Positions 1 to 9,519 of a stretch of 64,000 nucleotides of DNA are shown piece after piece. The notes beneath the pieces were generated by a model, which was given only the letters and a program-made list of their open reading frames with translations, was not told the origin of the DNA and searched no databases. The stretch's first letter is position 1, and each line of letters starts with the position of its first letter. The DNA is from Chloroflexota bacterium (GTDB lineage: Bacteria > Chloroflexota > UBA11872 > UBA12225 > JAJDUF01), in contig JAJDUF010000012.1 in the NCBI GenBank assembly GCA_022826725.1, forward strand, positions 186,001-250,000, in the 5' to 3' direction. The position numbers were made by a program, and so were the translations under genes.

Positions 1-532
1 CGTCGCGCCGGTGAATGACATAGAGCTTACGGGCGTACTTCGTCAGATAGGTGCCTTCCTCGACGGCAGCGTCGCCACCGCCGACGACGGCAATGTCCTG
101 GCCCTCGAAGAAGGGTCCGTCGCACACGGCGCAGTACGAGACACCGCGGGCACTCAGGCGCTCCTCGCCCGGTACGTCCAGCTTCCGGGGGTTGCCACCG
201 GCGGTCACGATCACCGCCGGCGCGCGGTAGGTGGCTTCCTCGCCGACGACGATGTGCCGGTCGCCCTCCGAGTAGATTTCGAGCGCGAGGTCGGGGATGA
301 TCTCGGCGCCGAACTTGCGGGCGTGGGACTCGAACTTGGCCGCCAAGTCCGGGCCGGTGATGCTCAGGAAGCCGGGATAATCCTCGACCATATCGGTGTT
401 GAGGATTTCGCCACCGGGGACACCCTTTTCCAAGATGCCGGTCTTCAGCTTCGCTCGTCCGCCGTACATGCCGGCACAGAGGCCGGCCGGGCCGGCGCCA
501 ACGACGAGCAGGTCGTAGTCCATTGTGTTCAC
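1..532 (-). CDS. trxB: Thioredoxin reductase, N-terminal part (gene runs off the window)
   Basis: This is the 5' part (about 177 codons) of an NADPH-dependent flavoprotein that reduces thioredoxin in the cytoplasm. After the start come an FAD-binding Rossmann motif (LLVVGAGPAGL), the substrate-domain region, and near the window edge the redox-active CAVCDG disulfide motif followed by the second, NADPH-binding GGGDAA motif. That order is diagnostic of low-molecular-weight TrxR. A strong GGAGGA ribosome binding site (541-546, minus strand) sits 8 nt before a GTG at 532. I therefore prefer GTG-532 over the ATG at 523, which would lie 17 nt from the site. The 3' end is outside the window. It is transcribed divergently from folB. 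Confidence 0.93.
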   Translation of the reverse strand, partial: MNTMDYDLLVVGAGPAGLCAGMYGGRAKLKTGILEKGVPGGEILNTDMVEDYPGFLSITGPDLAAKFESHARKFGAEIIPDLALEIYSEGDRHIVVGEEATYRAPAVIVTAGGNPRKLDVPGEERLSARGVSYCAVCDGPFFEGQDIAVVGGGDAAVEEGTYLTKYARKLYVIHRRD

Positions 533-660
533 AGCGTGGTTCCTCCATGGAGTGGGGCGTAGCGTGCTGTAGCCCTCTAAACGGTTAAAGTATGCCACGC
601 TCGCTTGACCGTTGGCCGTAGCCGCCGCCACACGATCGCCGGCATGGACTGTGTAGACAC

Positions 661-1053
661 ATGACTATCTCGCTAACCCAGACGAACCCTACCGACTGGA
701 TTCACCTGGAGGGGATGGCCTTCTATGGCTATCACGGCGTTGATCCGGCCGAGCAGCAGCTTGGTCAGCGGTTCATCGTGGACCTCGCGGTGGCCTACGA
801 TCTGCGCCGGGCCGGTGAGACCGATGATCTCCAAGATACGGTCAGTTATGCCCAGTTGTACCGCCTGACGCGCGATGTCGTGGAAGGGCCAAGCTGTCAA
901 CTGCTGGAGGCGGTCGCCGCGCGCATCGCGGCGGCCGTGCTCGACCAAACGCCGGTGGCGGCGGTGCGGGTGCGCCTACGCAAGCCGGAAGTGCCGATCA
1001 AGGGCAGCATCCTCGCCGCCGCCGCCGTGGAGATCACCCGCTGGCGAGACTAG
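661..1053 (+). CDS. folB: Dihydroneopterin aldolase
   Basis: FolB cleaves 7,8-dihydroneopterin to 6-hydroxymethyl-dihydropterin and glycolaldehyde in tetrahydrofolate synthesis. The 130-residue length is standard. Visible family features are the N-terminal LEGMAFYGYHGVDPAEQ segment with the conserved Tyr/His, the DTVSYAQLY segment, and the C-terminal RKPEVPIKGS motif containing the catalytic Lys region. No other folate gene is adjacent. The gene is divergent from trxB and convergent with the minus-strand gene that ends 3 bases downstream. Confidence 0.95.
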   Translation: MTISLTQTNPTDWIHLEGMAFYGYHGVDPAEQQLGQRFIVDLAVAYDLRRAGETDDLQDTVSYAQLYRLTRDVVEGPSCQLLEAVAARIAAAVLDQTPVAAVRVRLRKPEVPIKGSILAAAAVEITRWRD

Positions 1054-1056
1054 GTC

Positions 1057-1662
1057 TCACTCGTCTTCCGGTTCCGTTTTGTGGGCGATGTGCGCCCAGC
1101 GTTGCCGGAGCTTGGCGAGGCGTTGCTCGACCTCGGCCGGCGGTACGCCGCTCTTGCGCCAGTTGGCGCGCACGGCAGCCTCACGCTCGGCCCAGCCGTG
1201 TTCGGTGAACACGTTGCGCTCCTTGGTCGTGACCGCTGCGGCCGCAGCCGCACTACGCGGGCGCCAGTGGGCGATCAGCGCCGCTGCCGCTGCCGCGACC
1301 GAACCTTGTCCTTCCACCGTCAGCCAGACGCGGCATTTGCCGGGGTCCACCTGGGCCGTGACCGCCGCCACTGCGCCGGCATCGCGCATCGTGTCCCGAT
1401 TGTCCCGTTGCATCAGCGGCGCCCAGTTCGCCGGTCGCCAGAGCGGCTGTTCCCCGCTGGCTGGCGCGGCGGGTGGCCGGGCCTGGCGGTCCGTCGAGGG
1501 TGAAGCGGCTGCTGTCGCTCCTTGTAGGCCGAGCGAGTGTGCATCCTGCCGGGTAATCGTCAGGCCGCGCGCCGTGAAGAACGCCGCGGCCTCGCGGATG
1601 GCCGCCTCGGCCGGCCGATCGCAGAAGACTTGCAGCTCGCGGATGGCTGCGGAACTCGTCAT
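1057..1662 (-). CDS. Hypothetical protein, Ala-rich, 201 residues
   Basis: I do not recognise a family. The protein is acidic to neutral, very rich in alanine and has no signal peptide or membrane segment. The N-terminal third (RELQVFCDRPAEAAIREAAA) and a central AVTAQVDPGKCRVWLTVEGQ segment look like alpha/beta secondary structure. The C-terminal third is helical with a run of Arg/Lys/Glu and Trp residues. A roughly 40-residue Pro/Ala/Arg linker lies in between. It starts 55 bases after the end of the DUF6941-like gene on the same strand, so the two may be co-transcribed. Codon usage is GC-rich like its neighbours. Confidence 0.6.
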   Translation of the reverse strand: MTSSAAIRELQVFCDRPAEAAIREAAAFFTARGLTITRQDAHSLGLQGATAAASPSTDRQARPPAAPASGEQPLWRPANWAPLMQRDNRDTMRDAGAVAAVTAQVDPGKCRVWLTVEGQGSVAAAAAALIAHWRPRSAAAAAAVTTKERNVFTEHGWAEREAAVRANWRKSGVPPAEVEQRLAKLRQRWAHIAHKTEPEDE

Positions 1663-1716
1663 GTCTGCTCTCGTCTGCTGCGCGGCAGCGGCAACACGGA
1701 GCGCCGCTGCCGCCGC

Positions 1717-2163
1717 TTACTCTTCGGGTGTCGCTTCCGGCGCCGGTTCGCTCGCGGGCATCGTCTCCTCAGACTGCCAGACCATCAAGGGTACTTCAAG
1801 CTGCGGCTCGTTGTCTACGAGCGCCACGAGCTTATAGAGACCGGCGCTGGGAAACGTCGTCCGCACCGTCAGGAACCACTCGTGTCCCTTGAAGGGTGTC
1901 ACCTCGACAACCAGTTGGTCGGTCGTGACTAGCGCGGCGCTCTCGGCATCAATCAGGCGCAAGTGGATGGTCCCCGTGCCGTGCCCCTTGATATTGCACC
2001 AGACCATGAACTCGGCGGTGAGCGGGAAGCTCTGCGTCGAGAGACGGTCAAAAATGCCGATGAGATGAGTGCGGCCGCGCTCGTCGCGGAACGCATCCTG
2101 GGTCATCACGACCGCCGTCAGGTAGACGCCGCGCGGCCGATCAACCAGGTCGTCGGTTGTCAC
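1717..2163 (-). CDS. DUF6941-like protein
   Basis: The core resembles the DUF6941 family of unknown function: a short beta-strand, then a D..GRTHLIGIFDRL motif and alternating beta-strands (FMVWCNIKG, GTIHLRLID, LVVEVTPFKG, LYKLVALVDN), suggesting a small beta-sandwich. The C-terminal 20 residues are a Pro/Glu-rich tail. The reading frame stays open upstream to 2259, but a GGGAGGA sequence just before GTG-2163 makes that start more plausible. It probably forms a small operon with the downstream hypothetical gene. Function unknown. Confidence 0.6.
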   Translation of the reverse strand: MTTDDLVDRPRGVYLTAVVMTQDAFRDERGRTHLIGIFDRLSTQSFPLTAEFMVWCNIKGHGTGTIHLRLIDAESAALVTTDQLVVEVTPFKGHEWFLTVRTTFPSAGLYKLVALVDNEPQLEVPLMVWQSEETMPASEPAPEATPEE

Positions 2164-2382
2164 ACGTCCTCCCACGAGTGCTGTCGTTGTCCAGTCTACG
2201 TGCCGCGCATCGGTCCTTGCTACCGACGTGCCGGAGGTGTCCGGCGGTGCGGCGCCCACACAGCGACAGCGTCGGCCGGCACTCCAATGTAGCCGCCCGT
2301 TGCCCCGGCACCCGTTCCATTGCGGCGTGGTATGGTGAGCATCGCCGGGCGTGGACGCCGTGAGCGGATTGAGGAGCGCACA

Positions 2383-3204
2383 ATGACCACTCTTGATCTA
2401 CCTTTACGCTACTACTGGCTGCCGACGCCGGCTGACATACCTGGCGACGAGCACAATTTCGCTCACCACGAAAAGGCGTTTTCCATCCCCACTGCACAGG
2501 CCGCGGTCGTCGTGGTGGACGCCTGGGACTTCCACTATCTCCAGAGTCACTTTGCGCGGACCTCGGAGATTTGCCGCGGGAAGATCGCCCCGGTGCTGGC
2601 TGCGGCGCGGCGGGCGGGAGTGACCGTCGTACACGCGCCGGGTGACGACGTGGCCCGGCGCTTTCCCCAGTGGGTGCGCTACGCCGGTGAGACGGAGTTC
2701 AGCGCTCCCGCGCGGGAGGAACCGGATTGGCCGCCACGCGAGTTTCGGCGCCGCGAGGGGCGCTACGCTGCGCTGGCCCAGCCGGACAGCCCGGCTATTG
2801 AGGCTACCCACCAACAGAGAGCCGAGCGCATGATTGACGCCGCAGTGGCTCCGGAGCCTGACGACTTCGTGGTTGCCACCGGCCATCAGCTGCACCGGCT
2901 CTGTCGAGATCGCCGGATCATGTATCTCTTCTATTGCGGATTTGCAACGAATATGTGCGTCCCGAATAAGCCCTACGGCATGAAAGAGTTCGCCAGCCGC
3001 GGCTACCACCTGACGCTGCTCCGCGACTGCACGACAGCGGTTGAGGGACACGACACGGTGGATGTGCAGCGTGGCACCCAGCAGGCCATTCGGGAATTAG
3101 AGTTCGGCGGCACGTTTACTACGACATCGGACGTGTTCATCCGGGCCTGCCGCACTGCCATGGCCCAAGAGCAGGCCACAGTAGAAGCGCCGGTCGCGGT
3201 GTGA
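2383..3204 (+). CDS. Isochorismatase-like cysteine hydrolase
   Basis: A 273-residue member of the isochorismatase/cysteine amidohydrolase superfamily. The catalytic Asp is in VVVVDAWD (about residue 44). The nucleophile Cys is in the FATNMCV motif near residue 190, the usual site in this fold, and YHLTLLRDCTTAVEG follows as in nicotinamidase-like enzymes. It is longer than typical family members (180-220), mainly through an extended N-terminus and a 60-residue segment between strands 2 and 3. The start at 2383 follows GAGGAG at 2371-2376, although the frame is open from 2320. The substrate cannot be assigned. It converges on the solute-binding protein gene 7 bases away. Confidence 0.85.
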   Translation: MTTLDLPLRYYWLPTPADIPGDEHNFAHHEKAFSIPTAQAAVVVVDAWDFHYLQSHFARTSEICRGKIAPVLAAARRAGVTVVHAPGDDVARRFPQWVRYAGETEFSAPAREEPDWPPREFRRREGRYAALAQPDSPAIEATHQQRAERMIDAAVAPEPDDFVVATGHQLHRLCRDRRIMYLFYCGFATNMCVPNKPYGMKEFASRGYHLTLLRDCTTAVEGHDTVDVQRGTQQAIRELEFGGTFTTTSDVFIRACRTAMAQEQATVEAPVAV

Positions 3205-3211
3205 TCTACGG

Positions 3212-4534
3212 TCAGGTAGTCGCGAGCAGTTGACGCAGGGCTTCGCTCGCGTCGCGAACGGCCGTCTCCGGGGACTTTGCACCCAGGAGGATCGGCATAT
3301 CCAGCTCGGCAAGCAACACGCCCAACACCTCATGGTAACGCGGCCAGGGCGGTGCCTGCGCGTAGTCCAGCGCCGACTGCATTACCGCTATATCACCGTC
3401 GGTTAGCCGTGGCTCGATCTGCCGTAAGCTGCCGGCGAGCGATTTCCGTGGTGGGATCAAGCCGCGGTGCTCCAGGGAGGCTGCCAGCGCCCGGAGCGCG
3501 GCCCAGGCTACATCCGGGTGCGCTGATCCCGCACCGATGCCGAGGCCGGAGGTCGTCAGCGTGGTGGCTGGCTGTTGTTGGCGTGGTGGCTCGACCAGAT
3601 TGAGATTGAGTGGTGAGTCGCGCCAGAAGATGCCGTGAGACAGGTGGAACTGAAACAGTCCTGCCCCATTCTGTTGTATTAGTTGGCCCATTTGGTCCAG
3701 GCTTACCTGACTAAGGCTGGGACTGACCCGCGCTTCTCGGATCAAGCCGGCCATAAACATGATAGCCTCCAGCCCCGCCGGCTCGTCCAGCCGCACTGAA
3801 CCGTTGGGACCGAGCACCGCGCCGCCGTTCTGCCAGATGTATTGCACCGACAGTGGCGACCCCGGTAGCTGGAGATACCCCCATTGGTCGGTGCGGCCAT
3901 CGCCGTCGAGGTCGCGGGTCAACGCCGACGCCGTGACCACAAGATCGTCCCACCTCCAGTCTGCGCTCGGCGGCAGCAGATTGGCGGCGGCGAATAGGTC
4001 CGGCGGATAGTACATCACCAGGGGAGAGGCGATGAAGGGCAGCGCATAGAGCCGGTCTTGCCATGAGTGAGCCGCCAACACCGGCCGGTAGTAGTCGTCC
4101 AGGTCCAGTGACCGTTCGCGCTTGCGATAGCTCTCCAGGGAGAGGAGTGCCTGACTCGCTTGCAACGCCGGCACGTCCCCGAGGTGGACGGCGAGCAGGT
4201 CTACCGACATCGCTCCGGCGCTCCGTAGCTCGCCGATTAGCTGCGACCACTTGGCTGCGTCTGTTTCCAGCGCCTGCACCGTGAGCCGGTAGGCCGGCGG
4301 CTCGGTAGCGTTCAGGTCATTGACGGCGGCGTCCATCCAATCGGGAAGTGGATCCACCATTGCGTCCTGCAGGCGTGGTACAAACACCCGGAGATGCACC
4401 GGCTCTTTCGGAGCAGCCGGGGCCGGGGCGGACGGCTCGCCCGGCACACACGAAAGCGCGGCCGCACCTGCCGTGCCGGCCAGCAGCGCACTGGTGCTGT
4501 GTCTCAGGAGTTGGCGCCTGCTCAAGCGATTCAT
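3212..4534 (-). CDS. Extracellular solute-binding lipoprotein (family 1), Tat-type signal
   Basis: A periplasmic or cell-surface ligand-binding protein of the sugar ABC-transporter class (family 1, MalE-like), 440 residues. It opens with a twin-arginine signal (LSRRQLLRHS) and a lipobox-like AALSC, giving lipid-anchored export of a folded protein. The middle part has family-1 hallmarks: LYALPFIASPLVMYYPPDLF, WRWDDLVVTASALT, DLDGDGRTDQWGY and GAGLFQFHLSHG. No permease or ATPase gene is adjacent, so it is an orphan receptor or works with a transporter elsewhere. A GTG at 4543 is an alternative start 3 codons upstream. It lies 24 bases downstream of mutS on the same strand. Confidence 0.88.
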   Translation of the reverse strand: MNRLSRRQLLRHSTSALLAGTAGAAALSCVPGEPSAPAPAAPKEPVHLRVFVPRLQDAMVDPLPDWMDAAVNDLNATEPPAYRLTVQALETDAAKWSQLIGELRSAGAMSVDLLAVHLGDVPALQASQALLSLESYRKRERSLDLDDYYRPVLAAHSWQDRLYALPFIASPLVMYYPPDLFAAANLLPPSADWRWDDLVVTASALTRDLDGDGRTDQWGYLQLPGSPLSVQYIWQNGGAVLGPNGSVRLDEPAGLEAIMFMAGLIREARVSPSLSQVSLDQMGQLIQQNGAGLFQFHLSHGIFWRDSPLNLNLVEPPRQQQPATTLTTSGLGIGAGSAHPDVAWAALRALAASLEHRGLIPPRKSLAGSLRQIEPRLTDGDIAVMQSALDYAQAPPWPRYHEVLGVLLAELDMPILLGAKSPETAVRDASEALRQLLATT

Positions 4535-4558
4535 CGGCTCCACCTCGTACTGCCTTCC

Positions 4559-7480
4559 CTACTCGTCCTGGACGCTCTGCTGTAGCTCGTGGAGCTTGGT
4601 CAAGGCTTCCAGCGGCGTCATCGCCAGGACATCGAGCTGTTTCAACTGCTCTACAACGGCGTGCGGCGGCGCGAACAGGGACAGCTGCATGGCGCCAAGC
4701 TCCGGGTTGGCGGCCGGCTGTTGAACTTGGGACGCCGGCTCGGTCGGTAGCTCGGCGCGAGCGCCGTCTTCGAGCGTGTGCAGCACTTCCTCGGCCCGCC
4801 GGATGACGGCTCGCGGCACGCCCGCCAGGCGGGCGACATGGATACCGTAACTGCGGTCGGCGCTGCCAGGCACCACGCGATGCAGGAAGATGACCTGATC
4901 GCCTTCCTCGCGGACATCCATCCGGGCCGTATGAACCCGCGGTAGCGCCCGCTCCAGGTCCGTTAGCTCGTGGTAGTGCGTCGCAAAGAGCGTTCTGGCG
5001 CGTGTGTCGGGATGGTTGTGCAGGTACTCGACCACGGCTTGGGCGATCGCCAGCCCATCATACGTGCTCGTGCCCCGGCCGATCTCGTCGAGGAGGACGA
5101 GGCTCTGCGGCGTGGCGTGGCGGAGGATGGTCGCCGTTTCGAGCATTTCGACCATGAACGTGCTGCGCCCGGTGGCCAGGTCGTCCTGGGCGCCGACGCG
5201 CGTGAAGATGCGGTCAACGAGGCCGATCCGCGCGCGGTCCGCGGGCACGAAACAGCCGACCTGTGCCAGCAGCGCAATCAGCGCCACCATCCGCAGATAC
5301 GTAGACTTGCCGGCCATGTTCGGGCCGGTCAGGAGCACGATCTGGCGGTCGGCGGTATCGAGCCGGCAGTCGTTGGCGACAAAGCCGGACGTAGCGGCGA
5401 GACCGGGGCGATCCTCAGCCAGTGCCTGCTCCAACGCCGCCTCGACCACCGGATGCCGGCCGGCGATAATCTCCAGCTCGCCACTCGCGTCGAGTGCCGG
5501 GCGCACGTAGCGGTGCTGCATGGCGAGGTCGGCAAAGCCGAGCAGCACGTCGAGCCGTGCCAGGGCCTCCGCGCTGCGTTGGAGCCGCCGGTGGTAGCTG
5601 GCAATCTCTTTGAGCACGCGAGCGTACAGGTCGCGCTCTAGCTCGGCGATGCGTTCTTGGGCCGTGAGGACGCGCGTTTCGTATTCCTTCAACTCGGGCG
5701 TGATGTAGCGCTCGCCCTCGGTGAGCGTCTGGCGACGGACGTACTCCGCCGGCACCTCGCCGCGGTAGGCATTGCTGACCTGAATGTAGTAGCCGAAGAC
5801 TTTGTTGTAGCCCACCCGGAGCGACTTGATGCCGGTCCGCTGGCGCTCCACGCCTTCGAGCGATGCTATCCAGCGGCGCGCCGCGGCGGTGCCGGTAACA
5901 AGCTCGTCCAGCTCCGCGCTAAAACCGGGCCGAATCAAACGCCCTTCGCCGGCCGGACCCACCGCATCGGTCCCTCCCGCCTCGTCGTCGGCTGCCACCA
6001 GCGCTCGCTCGATCAGCGCGGCGACTTCCGGGCACGGATCAATCGCCGTCAGCAACTGCGCCAGCGGACCGACCTCACTCCCCGGCCCCCGTTCCACTTG
6101 TGGAGCGGGGGAGACGGCCGCTGCATCGCTGTCGCTGCCCTCATCCTGGTTGTCCTCACTCTGGCCTTCTGCCGCGGGGAGCGGGAGCTGTTGCTGCAGG
6201 CGCTCGCTCGCCAGGAGGCTCTCGCGGATGGCGACCAGCGCATTGGGCGGAGCCGATCCCTGGACGACCCGGTTGGTGAGGCGCTCCAGATCGCCGATCT
6301 GCCGCAAGTCTGCGCTCAGGTCATCCCGCAGCTGGCCGTTGCCGACCAGCGCGGCCACGACATCGTGGCGGCGCTCCAGTGCGGCGAGGTCGCGGAGCGG
6401 GAGATTCAGCCAGCGCCGCAGCAGGCGGGCGCCGAGCGGGCTGCGGGTCCGGTCAACGACGGAGACGAGGGTTGCTGCGGCCTCCTGACGCCGCCCGCCG
6501 GGACCGCCTGTGCGGGGGGGATCGGATGGGGTCAGCGGGCGTGCCGCCTGGCTGCCGGCCCGCTGCGCCGGCTCCAGGATTTCCAAGTTATGTCGCGTGA
6601 ACGTGTCGAGCGTGACGTACCGGCCCGGATTGTACGAGCGCACCTCGGCGAGCGAGGCCAGCAGCCGCGTGTGCGTCTGCTCCAGGTAGGCGACGAGTGC
6701 CCCGGCAGCGGCGATGGCCGCCGGCTGGCGGTCGAGGCCGAACCCCTCCAGGGAGGCCGCCTCGTAGCGGGCCAGCAGTCCCTCCTCGGCCGTCGTCGGG
6801 TCGAAGCGCCAGCCATCGTAAGGAGTTACCAGCCCGGTCAGCGGTCCGCCGCCGGACTCGATCCGCGGCCACCAACCGGGTAGCCCGTCGCCGCCATCCG
6901 TGCCCTTTGGGACCAGTACCTCGGCCGGCTGAAGCCGGTCCAGCTCCTGACGCAACGCGGTGGCCCATTGCTCGCCGCCGAACTGCGTGGCTGCAAACTC
7001 TCCGGTAGACACGTCTGCATACGCCAGACCCGCTTGGTGTCCATGGGCAGCGACGGCGCAGAGGTAGTTATTCCGGGCCGCCGTGAGCATGTCCGGTTCG
7101 GCGACGGTGCCCGGCGTGACCACGCGGACGACTTTGCGCTCCATCATGGATGCGCTGGCACGCCTGGCGCCGCGGCGGGTGTCCTGTCCCCTCGGCGCTG
7201 GCACCCCCGACTGCGGCGCGACCTGCTCGCAGACGGCCACCCGCTCGCCGGCGGCAATCAGGCGGGCGATATATGTATCGGCGGCGTGTGCGGGCACTCC
7301 GGCCATCGGCACGCGATTGCCGCGGCCCATTTCGCGCGACGTGAGGGTGATCTGCAGGAGCCGCGCCGCCCGCTCCGCATCGTCATCGAAGGTCTCGTAG
7401 AAGTCACCCAGCCGGAAGAACAAGATGGTATCCGGGTGTTGGCGCTTGAGCCGCAGGTATTGGCGACGTAGTGGAGTCAT
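4559..7480 (-). CDS. mutS: DNA mismatch repair protein MutS
   Basis: MutS recognises mispaired bases and uses ATP to recruit MutL. At 973 residues it is longer than the usual 850-880. The N-terminal mismatch-reading domain carries FFRLGDFYETFDDDA with the conserved Phe and Glu. The ATPase domain has Walker A GPNMAGKST near residue 718, then STFMVEM and LVLLDEIGRGTSTYDG (Walker B). A DNA-clamp segment with YNKVFGYYIQV is also present. The extra length comes from two low-complexity inserts, a Pro/Gly/Arg stretch near residue 325 and an acidic Ser/Glu/Asp stretch near residues 450-475. No mutL is present in the window. No clear Shine-Dalgarno sequence precedes the ATG. Confidence 0.97.
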   Translation of the reverse strand: MTPLRRQYLRLKRQHPDTILFFRLGDFYETFDDDAERAARLLQITLTSREMGRGNRVPMAGVPAHAADTYIARLIAAGERVAVCEQVAPQSGVPAPRGQDTRRGARRASASMMERKVVRVVTPGTVAEPDMLTAARNNYLCAVAAHGHQAGLAYADVSTGEFAATQFGGEQWATALRQELDRLQPAEVLVPKGTDGGDGLPGWWPRIESGGGPLTGLVTPYDGWRFDPTTAEEGLLARYEAASLEGFGLDRQPAAIAAAGALVAYLEQTHTRLLASLAEVRSYNPGRYVTLDTFTRHNLEILEPAQRAGSQAARPLTPSDPPRTGGPGGRRQEAAATLVSVVDRTRSPLGARLLRRWLNLPLRDLAALERRHDVVAALVGNGQLRDDLSADLRQIGDLERLTNRVVQGSAPPNALVAIRESLLASERLQQQLPLPAAEGQSEDNQDEGSDSDAAAVSPAPQVERGPGSEVGPLAQLLTAIDPCPEVAALIERALVAADDEAGGTDAVGPAGEGRLIRPGFSAELDELVTGTAAARRWIASLEGVERQRTGIKSLRVGYNKVFGYYIQVSNAYRGEVPAEYVRRQTLTEGERYITPELKEYETRVLTAQERIAELERDLYARVLKEIASYHRRLQRSAEALARLDVLLGFADLAMQHRYVRPALDASGELEIIAGRHPVVEAALEQALAEDRPGLAATSGFVANDCRLDTADRQIVLLTGPNMAGKSTYLRMVALIALLAQVGCFVPADRARIGLVDRIFTRVGAQDDLATGRSTFMVEMLETATILRHATPQSLVLLDEIGRGTSTYDGLAIAQAVVEYLHNHPDTRARTLFATHYHELTDLERALPRVHTARMDVREEGDQVIFLHRVVPGSADRSYGIHVARLAGVPRAVIRRAEEVLHTLEDGARAELPTEPASQVQQPAANPELGAMQLSLFAPPHAVVEQLKQLDVLAMTPLEALTKLHELQQSVQDE

Positions 7481-7548
7481 GGTGTTATACAGAGAATCCG
7501 GGTGAGATCGAGGCTATCCGAGGGCTAACGACACCGGTTGGCACAATC

Positions 7549-9519
7549 CTATTGCCGCGTCGGTGGTGGCCCAAGCGGGGCTTTACTGGCACGCGCCAAG
7601 CCTACCACCAGCACCAGCGCCGCGGCCGCGAGCAGAGCTACCACGAGCCAACCGGTGTGAGCGGCCAAGTAGAGGTCGAAGCTGCCCTGCTGCTGCCCAT
7701 ACCAGAGGCGGAGCAGCCGCAGTTGTGCGCCGATCATCGAGAAATTGGGTGTCCACGTGATGCTCCACAGCGAAGCATCCATCGCCCAGAGGTTCTGCCA
7801 GCCACGATTGAAGTCAATCAGCACGGCCAGCCCGTTCACTACGGTACCCCATAGCCCCAGCCCGGCGAGCGTGCCCATGGCCATGTAGTTGCGGGCGTTG
7901 CGTTTGATAAAGGCCGCCAACGGCAGGCAGAGCATGGGTGTCATGGTGACCAGATAGCGGGATGCCCAGGTCGGTTCGGCCCGCCAGGCGCCAAAGCTAC
8001 CGTAGAACAGGATGCAGCCTACGGCAATGGCGGCAATCACGGTTGCCAGCTGTGGAGCATCTTCTCGGAGCCAGACCAATGCCAGTGCTGCCAACGCGAG
8101 CACCGGCGCATGGACAAAGAGACCAAAGCCCGGACTCATCAGTGTGCCGTAGATACCGATGTGGGGCTTGTCGCTCCAGCCGGCGAGCGTCTGCTGGCTC
8201 CCATAGCCGAAGTCCAGCGGATGTCCGCTTGTCACCATATTCGGCAGCAGGACACCGACGGCGATGACGGCAGCCCACGCGCCGGTATAGGCGACTACCG
8301 GCACGATGGCGCCCCGTAGTCGGGCGGTACGGGTTTGGGACCAGGCCTGCGCGGCGACAAGCGCGCCGATGGGCAGGACTAGAAGCAGCAGCTCGTAGCG
8401 CGAGGCACTGGCCAGCCCGGCAGCCACCCCGGCTACGACCGGCCATGACCAGCGGCCAGGCTGACTGCGTGCGGCGGCGCCAAGCCCCATGACGAGTAAG
8501 AACCCTGCTGGCACAACGTTGAGCAGTGTTTTCGAGTATGGCCACCAAGGCGTGGCGACGGCTAACAGCCCGGCCACGATGAGCGCCGTGCCGAGGCCGT
8601 AGCCGGCACCGCGCAGCAACCAGACCACCGCAGCGAGAGTGGCGGCTGCCCAGGCGGGGCCGACGAGCAGCGGCACGAGTGGCCGGCCGCGTTTCTCGTT
8701 GGCGTATAACTCGGAGTCGCGATCAGGTTCCGAACCAACGGCCTGCGCGAGCGCATAGACCGGCGCGGCAGCAACCGGTGGTACGAGCGGCCACTTGGTG
8801 TAGCCGGCTGCCGGCTGCTCTCCGGGGGGCGTGACGGCACGGACGCCGATGTGGTGCAGCGGGTAGGGGTCGTTGTCCTGCACGAGGATGCTCGCGCGGG
8901 TCGCCAGCGAATGCGCGACGGCGTGGGCCGCCCACTCGTCGGCGCTATAGAGGTGGCCGCCACCGGAGGCGATGAAGACCAGAAATCCGGCGAGGCCCGT
9001 ATAGAAAGCGGGCGCTTTCCAGAGCTGGAGTACACGCAGCCAGCCGCGTCCCTCGTCGGCAGTCCATAGCAGCGTCGCCCAGATAGTGCCGGCGGTGATG
9101 CTGCCGAGCGCCACGCCGATGAGTAGGCGCAGCCGCGGCAGAACTCGTAGCGTCTGGGCAACGTCAGGATCGAGAGCGGTAAAAGCAGTGATGAGACCTC
9201 CGAGGAGTGCCGGTAAGAGCGTCAGGGCCGCGCGCCGGATAGCAATAGCGCGCGGGTGCTTGCCGAGGACGTGTAGGCAAAGGACGTACAGTACCGCGAT
9301 GCTCGCACTGCCGAGGGTGGCGAGCGTGAAGACTCCGGCCCAGTAGCGGTCGGCAACTGGGCTTGGTGCTTGGCCCGTCGTCAGCGTTGCCACGGTAGCG
9401 CTGGCACCCAGTATCTCGGCAAACAAGAGGATTCCCCAACGCCGACGACCGTGCCGAGAGCTGCCTGCCGGTGAAGCTGCTGCTTGTGTGCTAACAACCG
9501 CCGGTGCCCGGTCATCCAT
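7549..9519 (-). CDS. Polytopic membrane protein, GT-C glycosyltransferase-like
   Basis: A 656-residue integral membrane protein with roughly 12-13 hydrophobic segments. After two N-terminal helical pairs there is a long extracytoplasmic loop beginning SGGGHLYSADEW and ending YTKWPLVPPVAAAPVYALAQ. This layout is typical of actinobacterial/Chloroflexi membrane proteins related to GT-C (dolichyl-phosphate-sugar type) glycosyltransferases, with acidic residues in the first loop. A second conserved region is SRYELLLLVLPIG. It overlaps the upstream hydrolase gene by 8 bases, so translation is likely coupled, and it has a GGAGGGA site 7 nt before the ATG. Sugar donor and acceptor are unknown; a plain transporter is possible. 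Confidence 0.7.
   Translation of the reverse strand: MDDRAPAVVSTQAAASPAGSSRHGRRRWGILLFAEILGASATVATLTTGQAPSPVADRYWAGVFTLATLGSASIAVLYVLCLHVLGKHPRAIAIRRAALTLLPALLGGLITAFTALDPDVAQTLRVLPRLRLLIGVALGSITAGTIWATLLWTADEGRGWLRVLQLWKAPAFYTGLAGFLVFIASGGGHLYSADEWAAHAVAHSLATRASILVQDNDPYPLHHIGVRAVTPPGEQPAAGYTKWPLVPPVAAAPVYALAQAVGSEPDRDSELYANEKRGRPLVPLLVGPAWAAATLAAVVWLLRGAGYGLGTALIVAGLLAVATPWWPYSKTLLNVVPAGFLLVMGLGAAARSQPGRWSWPVVAGVAAGLASASRYELLLLVLPIGALVAAQAWSQTRTARLRGAIVPVVAYTGAWAAVIAVGVLLPNMVTSGHPLDFGYGSQQTLAGWSDKPHIGIYGTLMSPGFGLFVHAPVLALAALALVWLREDAPQLATVIAAIAVGCILFYGSFGAWRAEPTWASRYLVTMTPMLCLPLAAFIKRNARNYMAMGTLAGLGLWGTVVNGLAVLIDFNRGWQNLWAMDASLWSITWTPNFSMIGAQLRLLRLWYGQQQGSFDLYLAAHTGWLVVALLAAAALVLVVGLARASKAPLGPPPTRQ

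Noticed and set aside
5657-6883. 408-codon plus-strand ORF inside mutS
   Set aside because: Antisense to a clear MutS coding frame; low-complexity composition and no homology pattern.
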